In this document: positions 1-8,096 of the stretch, one piece after another
Layout of the letters: each line of letters begins with the position of its first letter
Position numbering within the stretch: the first letter of the stretch is position 1
Origin: JALOLG01 sp963776935
GTDB lineage: Bacteria > Actinomycetota > Acidimicrobiia > Acidimicrobiales > Ilumatobacteraceae
DNA: 64,000 bases
NCBI GenBank assembly: GCA_963776935.1
Contig: CAVZOP010000002.1
Location: forward strand, 744,001 to 808,000
Direction of reading: 5' to 3'
Position numbers and translations under genes: made by a program
Notes under the pieces: generated by a model
Database searches by the model: none
What the model was told of the DNA's origin: nothing
Seen by the model: the letters and a program-made list of their open reading frames with translations, nothing else

Positions 1-388
1 GGGGCGCCACGGTGGCGGCGCGTTCAGCGGCAAGGACCCGAGCAAGGTCGACCGGTCGGCGGCCTACGCCGCGCGTTGGGTCGCCAAGCACGTGGTTGCC
101 AGCGGCGCCGCCGACCGCTGCGAGGTGCAGGTCGCCTACGCGATCGGGATGGCCCAGCCGATGAGCATCCACGTCGACACGTTCGGCACCCATGAGGTCG
201 ACGAGGACAAGATCGGCCTCGCCGTGCGCGATGTCTTCGACCTCCGCCCCGGCGCGATCGTGCGCGACCTCGACCTGAAGCGGCCGATCTACCGCGCCAC
301 CGCCGCCTACGGCCACTTCGGTCGTCCCGGCTTCCCGTGGGAGGAGCTCAGCCGCCTCGACGCGTTCAAGGCGGCCGTCGGCGTGTGA
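1..388 (+). CDS. metK: S-adenosylmethionine synthetase, C-terminal part (left-truncated)
   Basis: MetK condenses methionine and ATP to S-adenosylmethionine, the cell's methyl donor. Only the last 128 or so residues lie in the window, and the start is beyond the left edge. The fragment opens with the glycine-rich signature GGGAFSGKD, followed by the conserved KVDRSAAYAARWVAK helix and the final-domain segments VAYAIGMAQP and RPIYRATAAYGHFGR, all typical of the family C-terminus. The stop overlaps the priA GTG by four bases (GTGA), so the two genes are probably translationally coupled. The family identity is certain from these motifs. Confidence 0.96.
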   Translation, partial: GRHGGGAFSGKDPSKVDRSAAYAARWVAKHVVASGAADRCEVQVAYAIGMAQPMSIHVDTFGTHEVDEDKIGLAVRDVFDLRPGAIVRDLDLKRPIYRATAAYGHFGRPGFPWEELSRLDAFKAAVGV

Positions 389-2097
389 TCGTCGCTCGGG
401 TCCTCCCGAACGTCACCGGTCTCGACAAGCATTTCGACTATCTCGTCCCCGAGCGTTTCGCGCCGCTGGTGACGATCGGGACGATCGTCCGTGTCCCGCT
501 GCATGGCCGTCGCGTCGGCGGTTGGGTCACCGAGCTCGGTCCCCCGCACGTCGGTCGGGAGGCGTTGAAGGAGATCACCGGCGTCACCGGCGCCGGACCG
601 TCGGCCGACCTCATCGCTCTGGCCGAGTGGGCGGGCGTGCGATGGGCGGCCCGGCGCCGGCACTTCCTCGTGGCCGCCTCGCCCGAGCGGGCGGTCCACC
701 AACTTCCCGGCGCCCAGCGCACAGGTCGCATCGTCGAGCCGCGTTCGGGCGCCACCACGTCGATCCTCACCTCGGGCGGGGGAGTGCTCCGGCTCCCACC
801 CACGGCCGATCCGCTCCCGAGCGTGTACAGCGCCGCCGCCCTCGGCCCGACGCTCGTCGTCGTACCGGCGCTCGAGCAGGTCCGCGTGATGGGTGCCCGG
901 CTGCGTCGGGCGGGGTTCTCCGTCGCCGTCGTGCCCGACGAGTGGGCGTCGGCGGCTGGTGGCGTCGACATCGTGATCGGCACGCGGACCGCGGCCTGGT
1001 CGCCCTGTCCGGACATCGCCGCGGCGGTCGTCATCGACGAGCACGACGAGGCGTTGCAGAGCGAGAGCAGCCCGACCTGGCACGCCCGTGACGTCGTCAT
1101 CGAGCGTTGCCGGGTCGCGGGCGCGCCCGTCGTCGTGGTGTCGCCATGCCCGACGGTCTCGGCACTCCACTGGCGCACGGCGGTGCGCCCGCCCGCCACG
1201 CGCGAGCGCGAGGGCTGGCCGATCCTCGATGTGGTGGACCGGTCCGACCAGGAACCGTGGCGCCGCTCGTTGCTGACCTCGACATTGATCGGACATCTTC
1301 GCGACCACGATCGTCGCGTCGTCTGCGTGCTCAACACGACCGGACGCGCACGGCTCCTCGCCTGTCGCCGCTGTCGTGCGCTCGCCCGGTGCGAGCGCTG
1401 TGAGGGTGCTGTTGCGCAGATCGATCCGGGCGCCCTGGTGTGCGCCAGGTGCGGCGCCGTCCGACCGGCGGTGTGCCTCGAGTGCGGGTCGTCGGCGTTC
1501 GCCAACCTACGCCCGGGGGTGACGCGGTTGGCCGAGGAGCTCACCGCGGCCGCCGGCCGTCCGGCGGTCACGGTCACCGGTGCCGACTCCGAACAACCAC
1601 CCGACGCCAGCCTCTACGTCGGTACCGAAGCCGTCCTGCACCGGGTGCCGACGGCCGACGTCGTGGCGTTCCTCGACTTCGATCGCGAGACACTGGCACC
1701 GCGCTACCGGGCCAACGAGCGGGCGATGGCGCTCCTCGTGCGCGCCGCCCGGTTGGTGGGGCCACGTCGCCGTGGCGGCCGGATCGTGGTGCAGACGCTG
1801 CTCCCACGCCACGAGGTGATCCAGGCCGCACTCGTCGCCGATCCGGGGCGGCTCGCCGAACACGACGCGCGCAGCCGGCAGGCCCTCGGGTTGCCGCCGT
1901 ACCGGGCGCTCGCCGCCGTGTCAGGGGTCGGCAGCGACGAGTTCGTCGCCGCCCTCGACGGTGTGGAGGTCGCCGGGAGCGACGCCCACTACGTCGTACG
2001 GGCCGATGACTGGACCACGCTCGGAACCGCACTGCTCGACGTCGCCCGACCCCGCCGGTCACGGTTGCGGATCGCGGTCGATCCGCCGGATGTGTGA
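385..2097 (+). CDS. priA: Primosomal protein PriA, helicase-inactive actinobacterial type
   Basis: PriA recognises stalled forks and reloads the replicative helicase. The 570-residue product starts with the DNA-binding VARVLPNVTGLDKHFDYLVP region. A degenerate DEAH-like box (VVIDEHDEA, about residues 215-223) is followed by SPTWHARDV, which matches the PriA family. A zinc-binding cysteine cluster (CRRC, CERC, CARC, CLEC) lies at about residues 325-375. No Walker A GxGKT motif is present: the corresponding stretch reads LPSVYSAAALGP. Loss of ATPase motifs is known for actinobacterial PriA, so a structural loading role without helicase activity is inferred. The GTG start overlaps the metK stop. 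A 13-bp hairpin spans the stop codon. Confidence 0.92.
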   Translation: MIVARVLPNVTGLDKHFDYLVPERFAPLVTIGTIVRVPLHGRRVGGWVTELGPPHVGREALKEITGVTGAGPSADLIALAEWAGVRWAARRRHFLVAASPERAVHQLPGAQRTGRIVEPRSGATTSILTSGGGVLRLPPTADPLPSVYSAAALGPTLVVVPALEQVRVMGARLRRAGFSVAVVPDEWASAAGGVDIVIGTRTAAWSPCPDIAAAVVIDEHDEALQSESSPTWHARDVVIERCRVAGAPVVVVSPCPTVSALHWRTAVRPPATREREGWPILDVVDRSDQEPWRRSLLTSTLIGHLRDHDRRVVCVLNTTGRARLLACRRCRALARCERCEGAVAQIDPGALVCARCGAVRPAVCLECGSSAFANLRPGVTRLAEELTAAAGRPAVTVTGADSEQPPDASLYVGTEAVLHRVPTADVVAFLDFDRETLAPRYRANERAMALLVRAARLVGPRRRGGRIVVQTLLPRHEVIQAALVADPGRLAEHDARSRQALGLPPYRALAAVSGVGSDEFVAALDGVEVAGSDAHYVVRADDWTTLGTALLDVARPRRSRLRIAVDPPDV

Positions 2098-2110
2098 TCC
2101 GGCGGATCGA
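2078..2110. terminator. Hairpin spanning the priA stop codon
   Basis: A perfect 13-bp inverted repeat (2078-2090 and 2098-2110) encloses a 7-base loop TGTGTGA that contains the priA TGA. No U-tract follows. It sits between the convergent priA and the surface-protein gene, so it is likely a terminator or mRNA-end stabiliser for one or both. Confidence 0.6.
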
Positions 2111-2142
2111 GCCGTGCGCTTCAGAGTGTGATCAGAGTGTGA

Positions 2143-2844
2143 TCAGCGTGTGGAGCGGGAGGTCAGCCGCAGCATCACCGCACCGATGCCGATCATCGTC
2201 AGGGCGATCACGACGAGGCTGGTCGAACTGTTGCCCGTCGCGGGGAGTGCCCCGCCGACCGGCTGCGTCGTCGCCGCACCTGCCGATTGATCGACCGAGC
2301 TGGTCGGGCCCGCTTGCCCGACCGTCGTGGTCGGTGCGGCGGTGGTGGTCGTGCCCGCCGTCGTGGTGGTGGGTCCCGGATCGGTGGTCGTTGTCGGCGG
2401 CTGGGTGGTCGTCGTGGTCGTGGTCGTGGTCGTCGTCGTGTCGACGGGGCACAGCGGTGGACGCTCGACGGTCGCCGACGCTGACCCCGTAGCGCCGTCC
2501 GACCAGAGGGCGTCCACGGTCTCGGTGGCCGAGGCCTGCGTCGCCGGGTAGGTGGCCGTGCGGGTGAACGGCAATGTGTCCGACTGAGAACCGGACGGCG
2601 AGTAGCCGGCCGGCGAGGTGATCTGCCAGTCGAGGCCGTAGTCGTCGTCTGCTTGCGCGGTCCACGTGACCGACCAGGTGTCGATGCGGCACTGGGTCTG
2701 GCCGGAGAGGAGTGGGAAGTGGGCCGATGCGACACCTGGCGCCACGGCGATGCCGAACAGCACCACCCCGATCGCCATGGCCGCGGTCGCGATCCTCCGT
2801 CTGGTCGTCCGCTGTGCACGCTGTTCCGTCCGCTGATTCCTCAT
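2143..2844 (-). CDS. Sortase-anchored, threonine-rich surface protein (LPATG)
   Basis: I do not recognise a specific function. The 233-residue product has a twin-Arg-rich N-terminus and a hydrophobic signal segment ending VASAHF (about residues 20-45). An extracellular domain of about 95 residues with an Ig-like feel and two cysteines follows, then a Thr/Pro/Ala stalk with a run of 12 threonines. The C-terminus is a cell-wall sorting signal: LPATG, a hydrophobic stretch, then RLTSRSTR. It should be secreted and covalently anchored by a sortase, which is not in this window. The start at 2844 was chosen because an upstream Met adds only charged residues before the signal peptide; GAGAGGCGGG is a possible ribosome-binding site. 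Confidence 0.8.
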   Translation of the reverse strand: MRNQRTEQRAQRTTRRRIATAAMAIGVVLFGIAVAPGVASAHFPLLSGQTQCRIDTWSVTWTAQADDDYGLDWQITSPAGYSPSGSQSDTLPFTRTATYPATQASATETVDALWSDGATGSASATVERPPLCPVDTTTTTTTTTTTTQPPTTTTDPGPTTTTAGTTTTAAPTTTVGQAGPTSSVDQSAGAATTQPVGGALPATGNSSTSLVVIALTMIGIGAVMLRLTSRSTR

Positions 2845-2922
2845 CGCAGTGTCCCGCCTCTCTCTTTCGTTCTTCAAAGCTTGCCCCCCAGGTGGCCGTT
2901 CAGCCACGTTCAGCTTGTGGTC

Positions 2923-2951
2923 ACGCTACGTAGCAATCCGAAACATAACAA
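2923..2951 (-). promoter_or_regulatory. Promoter of the LPATG surface-protein gene
   Basis: On the minus strand TTGTTA (2951-2946) and TAGCGT (2928-2923) are separated by 17 bases in a locally AT-rich stretch. This predicts a leader of roughly 70 bases before the ATG at 2844. The short inverted repeat GTGGC/GCCAC in that leader may or may not be meaningful. Confidence 0.55.
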
Positions 2952-3063
2952 GTACGAACGACACATTGTTGGATACTTCGATCGTAGCTGGTGAAATGCG
3001 CCCCACAGCGGGGATTCGCCTACTCGTGGCGTTCATTGTTCTGAACGCTCAGTTGCGAACTGT

Positions 3064-3756
3064 TCACGGAGAGTGCTCGACCGTTGGATCGTCTCCTGAC
3101 GACCCGGACGGTCGACACTCGATCAATCGGTACCCCGCGCGGGCCGCCAGACGGCGCGTCGCCCACCCGTTGGAGCGCAGCCACTGGTCGAGGGAGTCGG
3201 CGCCCAGGTGCCGTTGGACGACGAGCACGGCCGACCCGTCGGGTGTCAGCCGGCCGAGCCAGGCGGCGAGGATCGCGTGGAGTGCCGACTTGCCGACGCG
3301 GATCGGCGGGTTCGACCAGATCAGATCGACGGCAAGGTCGGACGCCACCTCGTCGGGATGGGCGACGGTGATGTTCGTGAGTCCCAGCCGAGTTGCGTTA
3401 TCGCGACACAATGAAAGCGCTCGCGCGTTGACGTCCACGGCGAGCACCGACGCGAGCGGGGCCCGCAATGCGAGTGTGAGCGCGATCGCCCCGGCGCCGC
3501 AACCGAGATCGACGAGCGTTCCCACGTGCGGTGGCGCCGGAGACTCGCGTAGGAGGATCGCGGTCCCGGTGTCGAGCCGTCCGTGACTGAACACCCCGTG
3601 ATCGGTGCGCATCGCGAACGACACGTCGGGCAGTGCGACGTCGATCGTGCGCTCGTCGGATCGCGACTGCGGCGACTCGTCGAAGTAGTGGCTCGGCGGC
3701 GGCATGACAGGCTGTTCGACGGATCCGACACGTGGTGCCGGCACCATTGTCGACAT
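3064..3756 (-). CDS. RsmC-like class I SAM-dependent methyltransferase
   Basis: The protein belongs to the small-domain methyltransferase family that includes RsmC, the 16S rRNA m2G1207 enzyme. In 230 residues it shows the SAM-binding loop LVDLGCGAGAIAL (about 81-93), the acidic VLAVDVNARAL strand (104-114) and the catalytic SNPPI motif (148-152), which marks N-methylation of a base amine. It is about the length of the single-domain actinobacterial versions, lacking the N-terminal pseudo-methyltransferase half of E. coli RsmC. The start is uncertain: ATG at 3756 is used, but ATG at 3705 (MPPPSHYF) is equally plausible. Neither has a good Shine-Dalgarno sequence. The rRNA target is inferred from the family. 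Confidence 0.82.
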   Translation of the reverse strand: MSTMVPAPRVGSVEQPVMPPPSHYFDESPQSRSDERTIDVALPDVSFAMRTDHGVFSHGRLDTGTAILLRESPAPPHVGTLVDLGCGAGAIALTLALRAPLASVLAVDVNARALSLCRDNATRLGLTNITVAHPDEVASDLAVDLIWSNPPIRVGKSALHAILAAWLGRLTPDGSAVLVVQRHLGADSLDQWLRSNGWATRRLAARAGYRLIECRPSGSSGDDPTVEHSP

Positions 3757-3810
3757 CTTGACAGTGCTGTGCCCGATGTCGCAGGGACCTGCCCGACGGT
3801 GCCGACTGGA

Positions 3811-3816
3811 TAGCCT
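3811..3816 (+). promoter_or_regulatory. -10 element of def (leaderless)
   Basis: TAGCCT lies six bases before the GTG start of def and no Shine-Dalgarno sequence is present. Transcription would begin at or next to the start codon. Confidence 0.55.
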
Positions 3817-3822
3817 GATCAC

Positions 3823-4353
3823 GTGGCGTTCTCGATTCGGACGTATGGGGATCCGGTGCTCAAGTCCAAGGCGGCGCCCGTCACCGAGGTCGATGGCAAA
3901 CTGGCGCGCCTGGTCGACGACATGTTCGACACGTTGTACGAGTCCGATCTCGGTATCGCCCTGGCCGCGCCACAGATCGGCGTGCAGAAGCAGGTCTTCG
4001 TGTGGGACCTCAACGAGCGCCAGATGGTGGTGTTCAATCCCGAGATCGTCGAGTCGAGCGGCGAGTGGGTGTACGACGAGGGGTGCTTGTCGATCCCCGG
4101 TCTGTACGTCGAGATGGTGCGCCCGAAGCAGGTGCTGATGCGCGGCATCGGCCTCGACGGCGAGACCATCGAGATCGAGGCCGACGAGCTCGAAGCCCGC
4201 CTGTACCAGCACGAGCTCGACCACCTGAACGGTGTGCTCATGTTCGACCGGATGACGCCCGACCAGCGCAAGGCGGCGCTCGCCGAATACCGCCGGTTGC
4301 AGGAGGACACCCAGGCCGGTCCGCCGCGCAAGCGCCGGCTCCGCCTCACGTGA
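3823..4353 (+). CDS. def: Peptide deformylase
   Basis: Peptide deformylase is a metal enzyme that removes the N-formyl group from nascent proteins. All three family motifs are visible in the 176-residue product: GIALAAPQ (about 44-51), EGCLS (86-90, with the Cys metal ligand) and QHELDH (129-134, with the HExxH-type ligands and catalytic Glu). The length is normal. The C-terminus is basic (PPRKRRLRL). The gene overlaps fmt by four bases (GTGA), pairing formyl removal with formyl addition in one transcription unit. The GTG start is preceded by a -10-like TAGCCT and not by a ribosome-binding site. Confidence 0.96.
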   Translation: MAFSIRTYGDPVLKSKAAPVTEVDGKLARLVDDMFDTLYESDLGIALAAPQIGVQKQVFVWDLNERQMVVFNPEIVESSGEWVYDEGCLSIPGLYVEMVRPKQVLMRGIGLDGETIEIEADELEARLYQHELDHLNGVLMFDRMTPDQRKAALAEYRRLQEDTQAGPPRKRRLRLT

Positions 4354-5154
4354 GGCTCGCCTTTCTCGGCACCCCCGAGGCGGCGGTTCCACCGCTGCGG
4401 GCGCTCGTCGACGACGGTCACGACATCGCCCTCGTGGTGACGAGACCGCGGCGCCGGCGGGGCCGGGGTGGCGACACGTCGCCGAGCCCTGTGCACGTCG
4501 CCGCCGAATCGCTCGGGCTCGACGTCAGCCACACCGTCGACGACGTGCTCGGCGTGGAGGCCGAGCTCGGTGTCGTCGTCGCCTTCGGCGAGTTGATCAA
4601 GCCGCACGTGCTGGCCCAGGTCCCGATGATCAACCTGCACTTCTCGCGGCTGCCCCGATGGCGCGGCGCGGCCCCGGTCGAGCGGGCGATCATGGCCGGC
4701 GACGACGTGACCGGGGTGTGTGTGATGGACGTCGCCGAGGGCCTCGATACCGGCGACGTGTACGCGTGCGTCGACGTCCCGATCGGCGACGCGTGAGACC
4801 GCGGCCGGCCTGCGCCACCGGCTCGTGACCGCTGGCACGGCGCTGCTCGTCGATCAACTCCGCACCGGGTTGGGCCCGCCGACGCCACAGGTCGGTGAGC
4901 CGACGTACGCCGCCAAGATCACTCCCGAGGAACTGCGCATCGACTGGACCAAGCCGGCGATCGAGATCGATCGGCTCGTGCGCGTGGGTGGGGCGTGGAC
5001 GACGTGGCGGGGGAAGCGCATCAAGGTCGTCGAGGCCGCCATCGTCGACGGCCGGCTGGTGCCGGCGGTGGTGCAACCGGAGGGGCGGCGGCCGATGGCG
5101 TACGCCGATTGGCACAGGGGTGTCCGGGCCGTCGACGGGGAGTGGTTCGAGTGA
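4350..5154 (+). pseudogene. fmt: Methionyl-tRNA formyltransferase, interrupted by one +1 frameshift
   Basis: Fmt formylates initiator Met-tRNA. The first segment, from GTG 4350, reads VRLAFLGTPEAAVPPL and contains the catalytic block NLHFSRLPRWRGAAP (about residues 94-108) and GLDTGDV, so the Asn, His and Asp of the active site are present. The frame then ends at TGA 4794-4796 after PIGDA, while the expected continuation ETAAGLRHRL starts one base later at 4795. The C-terminal tRNA-binding domain (TPEELRIDW and onward) stays open to 5154. Removing one base, for example C4792, restores a full-length protein. Because the gene is normally essential for efficient initiation and both halves are intact, a sequence error is more likely than real decay. 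Confidence 0.9.
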
Positions 5155-6269
5155 GCGCGGAACCGTCGGCGCGGCGGATCGCCTATGACGCCCTACGGCG
5201 GATCGAGAGCCATGGTGCCTACGCCAACCTCGTGATGCGGACGGCCCTCGGGGCGAGCACGCTGTCCGATTCCGATCGGCGCTTCGCCACCGACCTCGTG
5301 TACGGCACGACCCGGATGCGTCGTGCCTGTGATGCGCTCGTCGATCGATTCATCGCCGTGCCTCCCGACGAGGGGACGCGAACGCTCCTTCGCCTCGGCG
5401 CCTATCAGTTGATGTACGCGCGCATTCCACCGCACGCAGCCGTCAGCGAGACCGTGGCGCTCGCACCCAAGCGGACACAGGGGTTCGTCAACGCTGTGCT
5501 GCGCAAGCTCTCGGCCGCCGGGTCGACGATGCACTGGCCGTCCGACGCGGCTCGGCTCAGCTACCCCGACTGGCTGGCGGCCCGCTTGGTAGCGGAACTG
5601 GGCCCCGACGCCGCGACCGCGGCGATGGTGCGCATGAACGAGCCGCCACCGGTCACCCAACGCGACGACGGATATGTGCAGGACCTGTCGTCGCAATGGG
5701 TGGCAGCGGCAGTCGACGCGACGCCGGGTGAGCGGGTGCTCGACGTGTGCGCCGCGCCCGGCGGCAAGTCGACGGTTCTCGCCGCGACCGGTGCGCATGT
5801 GGTCGCGACCGACATCCGTGCGGCGCGACTTGGCCTCGTCGTCGACAACATCGCCCGTCTCGGGCAGTCGGCGTCGATGGTCGTGGCCGACGGAACGGCG
5901 CCACCGTTTCGCGCGGGAGGATTCGACGCGGTGCTGATCGACGCACCATGCAGCGGCTTGGGCGCGCTGCGCCGCCGGGCCGACGCCCGCTGGCGTGTCG
6001 AACCGGCCGACGTCGACACGCTCGCCGCCCTGCAACGGCGGCTCCTGGCGGCGGGGGCGACGCTCGTCGCGCCCGGCGGCCGGCTGGTGTACAGCGTGTG
6101 CACGCTGACGGCCCAGGAGTCCGTGGCGCACGAAGTCCCCGACGGCTTCGACGTCGATCCGTCGCCGCCGGAGGGCGTGTGGCATGCCTACCGGCACGGC
6201 TGGCGGGTCCTCCCGCACGATGCCGACACGGACGGGATGATCATGATTCGGTACCGTCGCCGGGCATGA
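5151..6269 (+). CDS. rsmB: 16S rRNA (cytosine967-C5)-methyltransferase RsmB
   Basis: RsmB makes m5C967 in 16S rRNA. The 372-residue product has an N-terminal NusB-like RNA-binding domain (about 1-135, with LVYGTTRMRRACDALVDRF and GFVNAVLRKL), then a Rossmann methyltransferase domain with CAAPGGK (about 200-206), the catalytic DAPCSGLG (264-271) and the second cysteine motif SVCTLT. Its length is slightly under the 430 of E. coli. GTG 5151 overlaps the fmt stop (GTGA), and its own stop overlaps the next ATG. The fmt-rsmB pairing is widely conserved in bacteria, which supports the call. Confidence 0.94.
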   Translation: MSAEPSARRIAYDALRRIESHGAYANLVMRTALGASTLSDSDRRFATDLVYGTTRMRRACDALVDRFIAVPPDEGTRTLLRLGAYQLMYARIPPHAAVSETVALAPKRTQGFVNAVLRKLSAAGSTMHWPSDAARLSYPDWLAARLVAELGPDAATAAMVRMNEPPPVTQRDDGYVQDLSSQWVAAAVDATPGERVLDVCAAPGGKSTVLAATGAHVVATDIRAARLGLVVDNIARLGQSASMVVADGTAPPFRAGGFDAVLIDAPCSGLGALRRRADARWRVEPADVDTLAALQRRLLAAGATLVAPGGRLVYSVCTLTAQESVAHEVPDGFDVDPSPPEGVWHAYRHGWRVLPHDADTDGMIMIRYRRRA

Positions 6270-6754
6270 GCAACCCGGCATCGGTCGGCCTCGCGGCCAA
6301 GGTCCTGACCGTCAGCGACGGAGTCACCCACGGCACCCGCGACGATGCGAGCGGACGGGCGCTGGTTGACCTGCTGTCGAGCGAGGGTTTCGACGTCGTG
6401 GAGCATCGCGTCACCGCCGACGGATCGGAGCTCGTCGCCGAGGCGCTCGTCGAGATGACCGATGGTTTCGCAGGGCTGGTCGTCACGACCGGGGGGACCG
6501 GCTTCGCGCCACGCGATCAGACCCCTGAGGGCACGCGTCGCGTGATCGAGCGGGAGGCACCCGGGCTCGCCGAGGCGATGCGGCTCGTCAGCCCGTTCGG
6601 ACGACTGTCGCGGGGGATTGCCGGCATCCGCGGCCAGGCGATCATCTGCAACACCCCCGGATCACCGAAGGGTTGCGTCGAGCAACTCGGTGCGGTGCTC
6701 GACGTCGTGCCGCACGCGCTGCGCCTGCTCCACGAATCACCGACGACGCACTGA
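6266..6754 (+). CDS. MoaB/MogA-family molybdopterin adenylyltransferase
   Basis: This 162-residue protein belongs to the MoaB/Mog fold that binds molybdopterin and activates it with ATP during molybdenum-cofactor assembly. Diagnostic segments are VLTVSDGVTHGTRDDASG at the N-terminus, the central GLVVTTGGTGFAPRD loop and the C-terminal NTPGSPKGCVEQLG loop. The ATG overlaps the rsmB stop (ATGA). A molybdenum oxidoreductase is encoded elsewhere in the window at 40.7 kb and could be a client. MoaB and MogA cannot be told apart by sight, so no gene symbol is given. Confidence 0.88.
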   Translation: MSNPASVGLAAKVLTVSDGVTHGTRDDASGRALVDLLSSEGFDVVEHRVTADGSELVAEALVEMTDGFAGLVVTTGGTGFAPRDQTPEGTRRVIEREAPGLAEAMRLVSPFGRLSRGIAGIRGQAIICNTPGSPKGCVEQLGAVLDVVPHALRLLHESPTTH

Positions 6755-6783
6755 CCGCGAGCTGACAGTGGCAGGTGGCAGCG

Positions 6784-8064
6784 TCAACCGTGACCGCACA
6801 TCTCGACGGCGAGAACGGCGAGTGCTCGCGCCGCCGTGAGCACCTCGTCGAGGGCGACCGACTCGTCGGCCGCGTGGGCGAGCGCCACGTCGCCGGGTCC
6901 GTACTGCAGCGTCGGCACCCCGCCGATCCCGGTCATCAGGCGGAGGTCGCTCCCGAACGGAGCGAGCCATTCCTCCTGCGCCTTGCCGCCGACGGCGGAG
7001 TGGGCGCGGCGGACGCGATCGAGCAGGTCGCTGTCGTCGCTGAGCCGTCCACTCGCGAACTGCCCGCCCCACCATTCGATCGTTGCCGGATGGTCGCGGA
7101 GCCACGGGTCGGCGTCGCATGCTTCGCGCACCGCGTGCTCGAGCTCGACGCGGGCGTGCTCGACGGGTTCGTCGATGGCGACCCCGATCCGTCCTTCGGC
7201 GACGAGCGCATCGGGGACGGTCGACGCCCAGTCACCGGCGTGGACCGTGCCGATGCTCAGCGGGTAGGCGATCGCCCACCGGGCGGCCATCGGGTGCGGG
7301 TCGCGGTTGCGTCGTTCCTCGAGGTGTTCGAGCGCCTCGAAGACCGGCCAGAACTTCTCGATCGCGCTGATGCCCTCGGTGCGGCGCGACGCGTGGGTGG
7401 CCTTGCCGGGCACGACGAGGCGGAACGTCAGCGCGCCGGCGTTGGCCGGGACGAGATCGAGACCGGTGGGCTCGGGGATCACGCACGCGTCGGCGGTCCA
7501 GCCGCGGGCGAGGGTGCTGTAGGTGCCGAGACCGCCGTCCTCCTCGCCCAGAACGGCGGCCACGAGGAGGTCGCCTCTGAGTTGGACGCCCGACCGGCGG
7601 ATGCCCTCGGTCGCCCAGAGGGCGGCGACGAGCCCCGCCTTCATGTCGCAACTGCCGCGCCCGTACAGCCGTCCACCGTCGACGCGCGCGTCGAAGGGTT
7701 CGGTGGTCCATTGCTGCAGGTCGCCGGGAGGGACGACGTCGACGTGACCGTTGAACATCAGCGTGGGTGCATCCCCCGTGCCTGACCGCCGCCCTGTCAG
7801 CCGGCCGACCAATCCCCAGGCCTCGTGCCGCTCGACCTCGACGCCGGGGAAGTCGGGCCGGGCGCTGATCTCGTCGAGCGGGATCTGCCAGTGGTCGACG
7901 TCGAGTCCGTGGTCGGCGAAGATCTGGGCGACGACGGCGATGGCCTCGTTCTCGGCGTCGGTTCCGCTGACGCTCGGGATCTCGATGAGCTGGCGCAGGA
8001 TTCCGAGCATCGGATCGGCCAACGCGTCGACCTCGTCGAGCACCCGTCGGCAACCGTCGTCCAT
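6784..8064 (-). CDS. ArgE/DapE-family M20 metallopeptidase (deacylase)
   Basis: This is a zinc amidohydrolase of the M20 family, which includes N-acetylornithine deacetylase (ArgE) and succinyl-diaminopimelate desuccinylase (DapE). The 426 residues show the metal site NGHVDVVPPGD, GRGSCDMKAG, the EEDGG pair with the catalytic Glu, and a late ligand in ALAHAADE. A dimerisation domain lies between. The arginine cluster at 16.6-22.6 kb lacks argJ, so an ArgE role is attractive but inferred. The start ATG follows TAGGTT by six bases with no ribosome-binding site. The gene faces hisG, and the two -10 elements are six bases apart. Confidence 0.85.
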   Translation of the reverse strand: MDDGCRRVLDEVDALADPMLGILRQLIEIPSVSGTDAENEAIAVVAQIFADHGLDVDHWQIPLDEISARPDFPGVEVERHEAWGLVGRLTGRRSGTGDAPTLMFNGHVDVVPPGDLQQWTTEPFDARVDGGRLYGRGSCDMKAGLVAALWATEGIRRSGVQLRGDLLVAAVLGEEDGGLGTYSTLARGWTADACVIPEPTGLDLVPANAGALTFRLVVPGKATHASRRTEGISAIEKFWPVFEALEHLEERRNRDPHPMAARWAIAYPLSIGTVHAGDWASTVPDALVAEGRIGVAIDEPVEHARVELEHAVREACDADPWLRDHPATIEWWGGQFASGRLSDDSDLLDRVRRAHSAVGGKAQEEWLAPFGSDLRLMTGIGGVPTLQYGPGDVALAHAADESVALDEVLTAARALAVLAVEMCGHG

Positions 8065-8070
8065 CCGGGG

Positions 8071-8076
8071 AACCTA
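8071..8076 (-). promoter_or_regulatory. -10 element of the M20 peptidase gene (leaderless)
   Basis: Minus-strand TAGGTT is followed by six bases (CCCCGG) and then the ATG at 8064. It is back to back with the hisG -10 element. Confidence 0.55.
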
Positions 8077-8082
8077 GCTGGA

Positions 8083-8088
8083 TAGCCT
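8083..8088 (+). promoter_or_regulatory. -10 element of hisG (leaderless)
   Basis: TAGCCT is followed by eight bases and the GTG start of hisG. There is no Shine-Dalgarno sequence. Confidence 0.55.
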
Positions 8089-8096
8089 CGGCCGAC

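Noticed and set aside
307..1577. Long minus-strand frames opposite priA
   Set aside because: These have no recognisable domains, Arg/His/Asp-rich composition and full overlap with a well-conserved gene.
3758..3763. A perfect TTGACA as the -35 box of def
   Set aside because: It is 47 bases from the TAGCCT element, and no TANNNT lies 16-19 bases after it.
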